The position numbers and the translations under genes are program-made. A model generated the notes under the pieces. The model made no database searches. It saw nothing but the letters and a program-made list of their open reading frames with translations, and was not told where the DNA came from. From Phycisphaerales bacterium UBA1161 (GTDB lineage: Bacteria; Planctomycetota; Phycisphaerae; Tepidisphaerales; Tepidisphaeraceae), in assembly GCA_002311745.1 (NCBI GenBank), contig DBZL01000077.1, forward strand, positions 1 to 61,484: DNA of 61,484 nt. The letters are read 5' to 3'. Below are positions 57,646-61,484 of the stretch, one piece after another. Positions within the stretch are counted from its first letter, which is position 1, and each line of letters begins with the position of its first letter.

Positions 57646-57671
57646 CGATCGCCTGCATCGTCAATTCTGGG

Positions 57672-58304
57672 TCAAAAAGCCCGAGCGGCGCGAATCAACG
57701 CCACGGCGGCGAAGATTAACAGGACCAATCCGCCACTTAGATCGGCGATGCGCAGCCAACGCGGGGTTTTCCATTGGCCGAGCAGCGCTACGAAACTCGT
57801 GAAGGCGCAGACCCAGCCGAATGTGCCGCAAAAAACGCCAGCGCACACCAGCGGAAGATCGTGGCGCGGATTGGCGGCAAACTGTCCGACCACCCCCGGC
57901 ACGGCCACGAACCAGAACAGCAGCGTCATCGGGCTGAGACACGTCATCAATAGCCCGGTGAGATAATGCGTGTGCGGGCGGCGCGTCGGCGGAGCGGCAT
58001 CGTCCACCGTCCGCGGCGGATGCAACGCGCCGCGCAGGCTCATCATCCCCAGATAAATCAATAGCAATCCCCCGGCGAATCCCATGCCGCGCAAAATCCA
58101 TTTTTCGTTCAGAAGCCAGCGAAAACCCAGGCTCGACAAGATCGCGTAGGTGATGTCCACCGTGGCGGCGCCGCAGCCCATCGCCCAGCCGGCGATGAAA
58201 CCGCCGCGCAGCGTCCGCCGCGCGATTTCCAGATTGATCGGTCCAATGGGAACCGCGATGCCCAGTCCGAGCGCGATGCCTTTGCCCAAAACGCCGAGAA
58301 TCAT
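57672..58304 (-). CDS. LysE/RhtB-family exporter
   Basis: A 210-residue membrane protein with six predicted helices and the LysE-family N-terminal motif (ALGLGIAVPIGPINLEI). The family exports amino acids such as lysine, threonine or homoserine. CLSPMTLLFWF in the middle and GWVCAFTSFVALLG near the end are typical. The ATG overlaps the stop of the upstream TPR-methyltransferase by 4 bases, so the two are co-translated. Specific substrate unknown. Confidence 0.88.
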   Translation of the reverse strand: MILGVLGKGIALGLGIAVPIGPINLEIARRTLRGGFIAGWAMGCGAATVDITYAILSSLGFRWLLNEKWILRGMGFAGGLLLIYLGMMSLRGALHPPRTVDDAAPPTRRPHTHYLTGLLMTCLSPMTLLFWFVAVPGVVGQFAANPRHDLPLVCAGVFCGTFGWVCAFTSFVALLGQWKTPRWLRIADLSGGLVLLIFAAVALIRAARAF

Positions 58305-59728
58305 GGTGTCTTTTTGCCCGCCGCGGTTGGTGCGCCGCCGCGCGATAGGACCACGATCCAGCCGGGGACTTCGCCCTGGGCCTCTTTGCGAAGAACGACT
58401 TTGGACGCGGAGATTTCATACAAGCCGCTGCGGGCGGCCAGCTCGCGGATGTAAGAGATCGAGTGGGCAAAACGCTCTTGCGGATGCAAAAAATATCCCG
58501 TGCCGTCGTGGTGCTCGATGGAAAAAACAAACAGCCCGCCCGGGGCGAGCGACCCAGCGACGGCGGAGAAAACGTCGCTTAAGTCGCCAAGGTAAATCAG
58601 CACGTCGCCGGCGACGATCAAGTCGTAGTTTCCCGGCCGCTGGCGCATGGCCCAGACGATGTCGCCGGTGATCAACTCGTCGTAGATGCAGCCATCGGCG
58701 GCCGCCTTGATCATGGCCGGGGCCAAGTCCACGCCGACCAATCGCCAGGCCATCAGGCGGAACTGCCGGCCGCACAGGCCCATGCCGCAGCCTAAATCCA
58801 AAACGTCCATATCGCGATTCTGCGTCGCCGCCGCAACGGCCTTCGAGAGCAGCTTCGGCACGCGATAATCCAATTGCTCGAGTTGGCGCTGGTCGAACGT
58901 CTGGACATAGCCGTCGAAGAGACTGCAAATGTAACTGGCCGGGGCGGCCGCCATGCCGCCCTCGCCCGAGACGGCCGCCAATTTGAACCGCCACGCCGGT
59001 GAATCGGGCTTGAGCCGCAGGGCCTCGCGGAACGCCGCTGCCGCCTCCTCGTACCGCCCGAGCTGCGCCAGGGTCTCACCCAGAGCGCCGTGGGCCTTGG
59101 CATTGGTGGGATTGAGCTGGGCAACCCGGCGGAATCGCTCCAGCGCTAGCTCGTTTTCGCCTTGAAGCAACAGGATCTTGCCCATGCTCCAATTGGCTAT
59201 CGGGTAACCGGGGCGCAGCGCATCGGCCTGGGCGAAGGCCGCGATCGCCTCGTCCAGCTTCGCCTGATCCCACAGAACGTTGCCCAGGAGGTTGTGCGCT
59301 TCGGGCCGATCCGGTTGGAGTTCGATGGCCCTGCGAAACACCCGTTCCGCCTGCTCGTGCTTCCGCTGCTCGTGAAGAACCTGGCCAAGATGCAAGTGAC
59401 TGGCCGCCAAGTCGGGATTTAGCTCGATCGCCTTGGCGTACGCCTTGGCCGCCTCGGCAAGTTTTCCCTGGCTGCGCAGAACATCGCCCAGGTTGAAATG
59501 GGCCTCGGCCTTGGCCGGGTCAATGGCGATGCACTGCTGGATGAGCCGCAAAGCCTCATCGAGCTGTCCCTGCTGCCGAGCCGCGACCCCCAGAAGACGC
59601 AGGGCCTCGGCATTCTGCGGCTCTTGCGCCAGCACCTTTCGATAAATCCTGGCCGCTTCGGCCACCTGCCCCGCCTGGTGCCGCCGCATCGCCAATCCCA
59701 TCGCCTGCTGCGTATCGAGACCCGACAT
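58301..59728 (-). CDS. TPR protein with C-terminal SAM methyltransferase domain
   Basis: A 475-residue protein. Residues about 1-240 are seven TPR units (AEAARIYRKVLAQEPQNAEA and similar); residues about 270-460 are a class I methyltransferase (VLDLGCGMGLCGRQ SAM loop, LVGVDLAPAMI, VAGDVLIYLGDL, LAPGGLFVFSIE). Known similar bacterial proteins pair TPRs with a methyltransferase, target unknown. ATG 59728 is preferred over 59797: on the minus strand TATATT (59741-59736) ends 7 bases before it. It overlaps the LysE gene by 4 bases. Confidence 0.85.
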   Translation of the reverse strand: MSGLDTQQAMGLAMRRHQAGQVAEAARIYRKVLAQEPQNAEALRLLGVAARQQGQLDEALRLIQQCIAIDPAKAEAHFNLGDVLRSQGKLAEAAKAYAKAIELNPDLAASHLHLGQVLHEQRKHEQAERVFRRAIELQPDRPEAHNLLGNVLWDQAKLDEAIAAFAQADALRPGYPIANWSMGKILLLQGENELALERFRRVAQLNPTNAKAHGALGETLAQLGRYEEAAAAFREALRLKPDSPAWRFKLAAVSGEGGMAAAPASYICSLFDGYVQTFDQRQLEQLDYRVPKLLSKAVAAATQNRDMDVLDLGCGMGLCGRQFRLMAWRLVGVDLAPAMIKAAADGCIYDELITGDIVWAMRQRPGNYDLIVAGDVLIYLGDLSDVFSAVAGSLAPGGLFVFSIEHHDGTGYFLHPQERFAHSISYIRELAARSGLYEISASKVVLRKEAQGEVPGWIVVLSRGGAPTAAGKKTP

Positions 59729-59789
59729 AGGCCACAATATACACGGCCGCATGGGGTTATGCTGTTCCCGCCTCGACTTTGGATTTGAG

Positions 59790-61052
59790 TTAGGCAATCA
59801 CTGCCTGCGCGGCCGTCCGATATGGCTCCGAGACGTGCAATCGCCGGAACATGAGCTGCTTGCCCAGGACCTCGGCCAGGGGGGAAATCTTGGCAAAGTT
59901 GGTCAGCTTGCCCTGAGCGTCCTGGACTAGAATCTCGTCCGCGGATGGGCGGCCGTCGTAAATCTCGTACGGCGTGTCGGCCGGCTCGTCGTAAAACATT
60001 TCATACTCCGGCTCGCCGCCGGCGGCTTTGATCGCGGCGCCGGCTCTTTCCACCACCTGCAAGACACGGGCTGGATCGTCGATCGCCGATAGGTCGATGG
60101 TTTTGAACAGCCGCCGGTACAAAAGGCCGCGGGAGAGTTTGGCCAGGGTCGCATCGTCGCCGCTGGACCATTGCTTGAGGCATTGCAGCACGGATACGTC
60201 GTCGAGCTGCAAAAATTCTTCAATCGTCAGATGCTGGCCGAGCAGGGCCTTGTAGGCTGGATCGTCCCGGCCAGGCCAGGCCAGGCGCTGCTGCACGGCC
60301 AGGCGATGGGCGCGCTGCACGGCGAGCCGAAGCATTCCCTCGGCGGCACGCACCACCTTGTGAAAATACACGTTGCGGTACATGTGGTAGCGGGATTGCA
60401 AGTACGCCTCGACCGCGCTGACGCCCTTCCACGTCACCGCCAGGCGGTCGCCGGCGATGGTCAGGGCGTGCAGGAGCCATTGAAGATCGAAATCCCCGTA
60501 GCGGCTGCCGGTGTGCAGGTTGTCACGCAGAAGATAATCGAAGCGATCGGCGTCGAGCTGGCTGGAGATCACGTCGCTCAAGAACCTGCGTTTGGCGCGG
60601 CGGCGCAGAAGGTCCGCGACTTGTTGCGGAAGCTGCCGGTCGTATTCCGCCAGGATGCGATGCACCTGGCTGTCCTGTTCCACCACCGCCAGGGTGATCG
60701 TTTCGTGCCCCACGCCGCTGAGATGTTCGAAGACGTGGCTCAGCGGCCCATGGCCGACGTCGTGCAGCAGGGCCGCGGCCAGGCAAACCGTCGCCTCCTG
60801 CTCGTCGATGGCGAAGGTTCGCCCAAGCTGCTGGAGCATTCGCCGGGCCGTCTGCATGACCCCCAGGCTATGGCTGTAGCGGCAATGGTCCGCCCCCGGG
60901 TAGGCCAGCGAGGCCATGCCAAGCTGGCGGATGCGCCGCAGGCGCTGAAATTCCTCGGCGTTGATGAGCTTAAACAGCAGCGCGTCCGCCGGCTTTTGCA
61001 GCTCGAAGGCGATCACATCATGCACCGGATCACGGATGATTTTTTCTGCCAT
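59790..61052 (-). CDS. HD-domain phosphohydrolase (SAMHD1/YwfO-like)
   Basis: A 420-residue HD-superfamily hydrolase of the dNTP-triphosphohydrolase-like type. The metal site is visible as CRYSHSLGV, LLHDVGHGPLSHVFEH and the D of DADRFDYLLRDN. The N-terminal MAEKIIRDPVHDVIAF and LRRIRQLG motifs are conserved in this subgroup. Members hydrolyse dNTPs or act on nucleotide signals. It is separated from the TPR-methyltransferase by about 60 bases and from the cupredoxin by a divergent gap of about 30 bases. Confidence 0.9.
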   Translation of the reverse strand: MAEKIIRDPVHDVIAFELQKPADALLFKLINAEEFQRLRRIRQLGMASLAYPGADHCRYSHSLGVMQTARRMLQQLGRTFAIDEQEATVCLAAALLHDVGHGPLSHVFEHLSGVGHETITLAVVEQDSQVHRILAEYDRQLPQQVADLLRRRAKRRFLSDVISSQLDADRFDYLLRDNLHTGSRYGDFDLQWLLHALTIAGDRLAVTWKGVSAVEAYLQSRYHMYRNVYFHKVVRAAEGMLRLAVQRAHRLAVQQRLAWPGRDDPAYKALLGQHLTIEEFLQLDDVSVLQCLKQWSSGDDATLAKLSRGLLYRRLFKTIDLSAIDDPARVLQVVERAGAAIKAAGGEPEYEMFYDEPADTPYEIYDGRPSADEILVQDAQGKLTNFAKISPLAEVLGKQLMFRRLHVSEPYRTAAQAVIA

Positions 61053-61082
61053 GGGTGCCGGTAGTGTAAAATGTCCGCGGCC

Positions 61083-61427
61083 ATGAAGCGAACCCTAGCC
61101 CTTCTGGGCATCGCGGCGTTGTCGATGGCCCTGCTGTGCCTGTCCTTGCACGGGGCAACGGGCAACGCTCCCGCGGGCGCCGCCGTTTCCATCCACAACG
61201 GATTCAGTCCCGACGCCGTCGCCATCACCCTGGGCCAAAGCGTCACCTGGACCAATGATGACGATCGCGACCACGACGTCACCGCGGACGATGGTTCGTT
61301 CAAGTCAGGCCATCTTAAGCCGGGAGAGACTTTTACTTACACGTTCAACAAGGTGGGACAACACCCGTACGGATGCACGCTGCACCCGCGCGAGCGGGGA
61401 GTCGTGAACGTGACGGTACAGAGATAG
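61083..61427 (+). CDS. cupredoxin-like secreted protein lacking the axial methionine
   Basis: A 114-residue exported protein: signal peptide of about 27 residues, then a small blue-copper-type beta barrel (plastocyanin/azurin-like). The Cu ligand histidine is in RDHDVTADD and the Cys/His pair in YGCTLHPRERG; the methionine normally 3-5 residues after the second His is arginine/glycine here (HPRERG), so the axial ligand is missing. It may bind copper with altered geometry or be an electron-transfer-inactive copy. ATG 61083 (TAAAAT 10 bases before) or ATG 61071 could start it. Confidence 0.82.
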   Translation: MKRTLALLGIAALSMALLCLSLHGATGNAPAGAAVSIHNGFSPDAVAITLGQSVTWTNDDDRDHDVTADDGSFKSGHLKPGETFTYTFNKVGQHPYGCTLHPRERGVVNVTVQR

Positions 61428-61484
61428 GAAAAACAGACAAGGAGACAGGGAGACAAGGAGAATGGGCTTCCCCACGAATGGTGG
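61428..61484 (+). repeat. dispersed repeat, partner of 7171-7216 (truncated by window edge)
   Basis: ACAGACAAGGAGACAGGGAG followed by GGGCTTCCCCACGAATGG resembles the GACAGACAAAGGGACA...GGGCTTCCCCGCGAACG segment after the aldolase fusion gene. It starts directly after the cupredoxin stop codon and is cut by the end of the window. Confidence 0.55.

Overview
The window looks like chromosomal DNA from a high-GC member of the Planctomycetota, most likely a Phycisphaerae-type bacterium (inference, no marker gene search was possible). The reasons are two ECF sigma factors fused to a membrane anchor and a long extracytoplasmic domain, very large secreted TPR proteins, Hanks-type kinases with zinc ribbons, an lpxK gene (so a lipid A outer membrane), a GTP-type PEP carboxykinase, a rhamnulose-phosphate-aldolase-type fusion, and many dispersed hairpin repeats. 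No tRNA, rRNA, CRISPR array, prophage or replication origin was recognised. The one clear mobile element is a DDE-transposase insertion sequence at about 33.2-34.2 kb.

Layout. 0-7 kb: YbjQ protein, beta-CASP metallo-hydrolase, DUF2809 membrane protein, phosphohexomutase, then mtnA overlapping a class II aldolase/short-chain dehydrogenase fusion. 7-12.8 kb: small and hypothetical membrane proteins, two tandem N-acetylmuramoyl-alanine amidase lipoproteins and an unknown lipoprotein. 12.8-21.3 kb: gluQ-lpxK-TlyA-like methyltransferase (4-base overlaps), a 940-residue secreted TPR protein, sucD, a phosphodiester glycosidase and a GT2/GtrA-like transferase. 21.4-27.9 kb: a Rieske protein and a tight minus-strand operon that combines three ESCRT-III/Snf7-like helical proteins, tiny membrane proteins, a zinc-ribbon protein and a Ser/Thr kinase; a second, degenerate kinase and a PilZ protein are divergent from it. 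This is the most unusual system in the window. 28-33 kb: ABC ATPase, M3 peptidase, a rhamnulokinase remnant, trpF and a D-tartrate dehydratase. 33-41 kb: the IS element, a PAS histidine kinase/NarL regulator pair, pckG, an orphan hypB-like GTPase, a membrane-bound phosphatase and a transglutaminase-like protein. 41-48.3 kb: a minus-strand glycan/export operon with two paralogous glycosyltransferases, an ABC exporter and a glycoside hydrolase-GT2 fusion. 48.5-57.6 kb: geranylgeranyl reductase, the two sigma-fusion paralogues, TPR-glycosyltransferase, acyltransferase 3 and a Gfo/Idh/MocA oxidoreductase. 57.7-61.5 kb: LysE exporter, TPR-methyltransferase, HD phosphohydrolase and a cupredoxin-like protein.

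Two features run through the whole window. First, many genes have a sigma-70-like -10 box ending only 6-9 bases before the start codon, which predicts leaderless mRNAs, while a minority have clear Shine-Dalgarno sites. Second, most roomy gaps between convergent genes hold a hairpin-forming repeat, several from families with copies elsewhere in the window, so repeats appear to double as bidirectional terminators.
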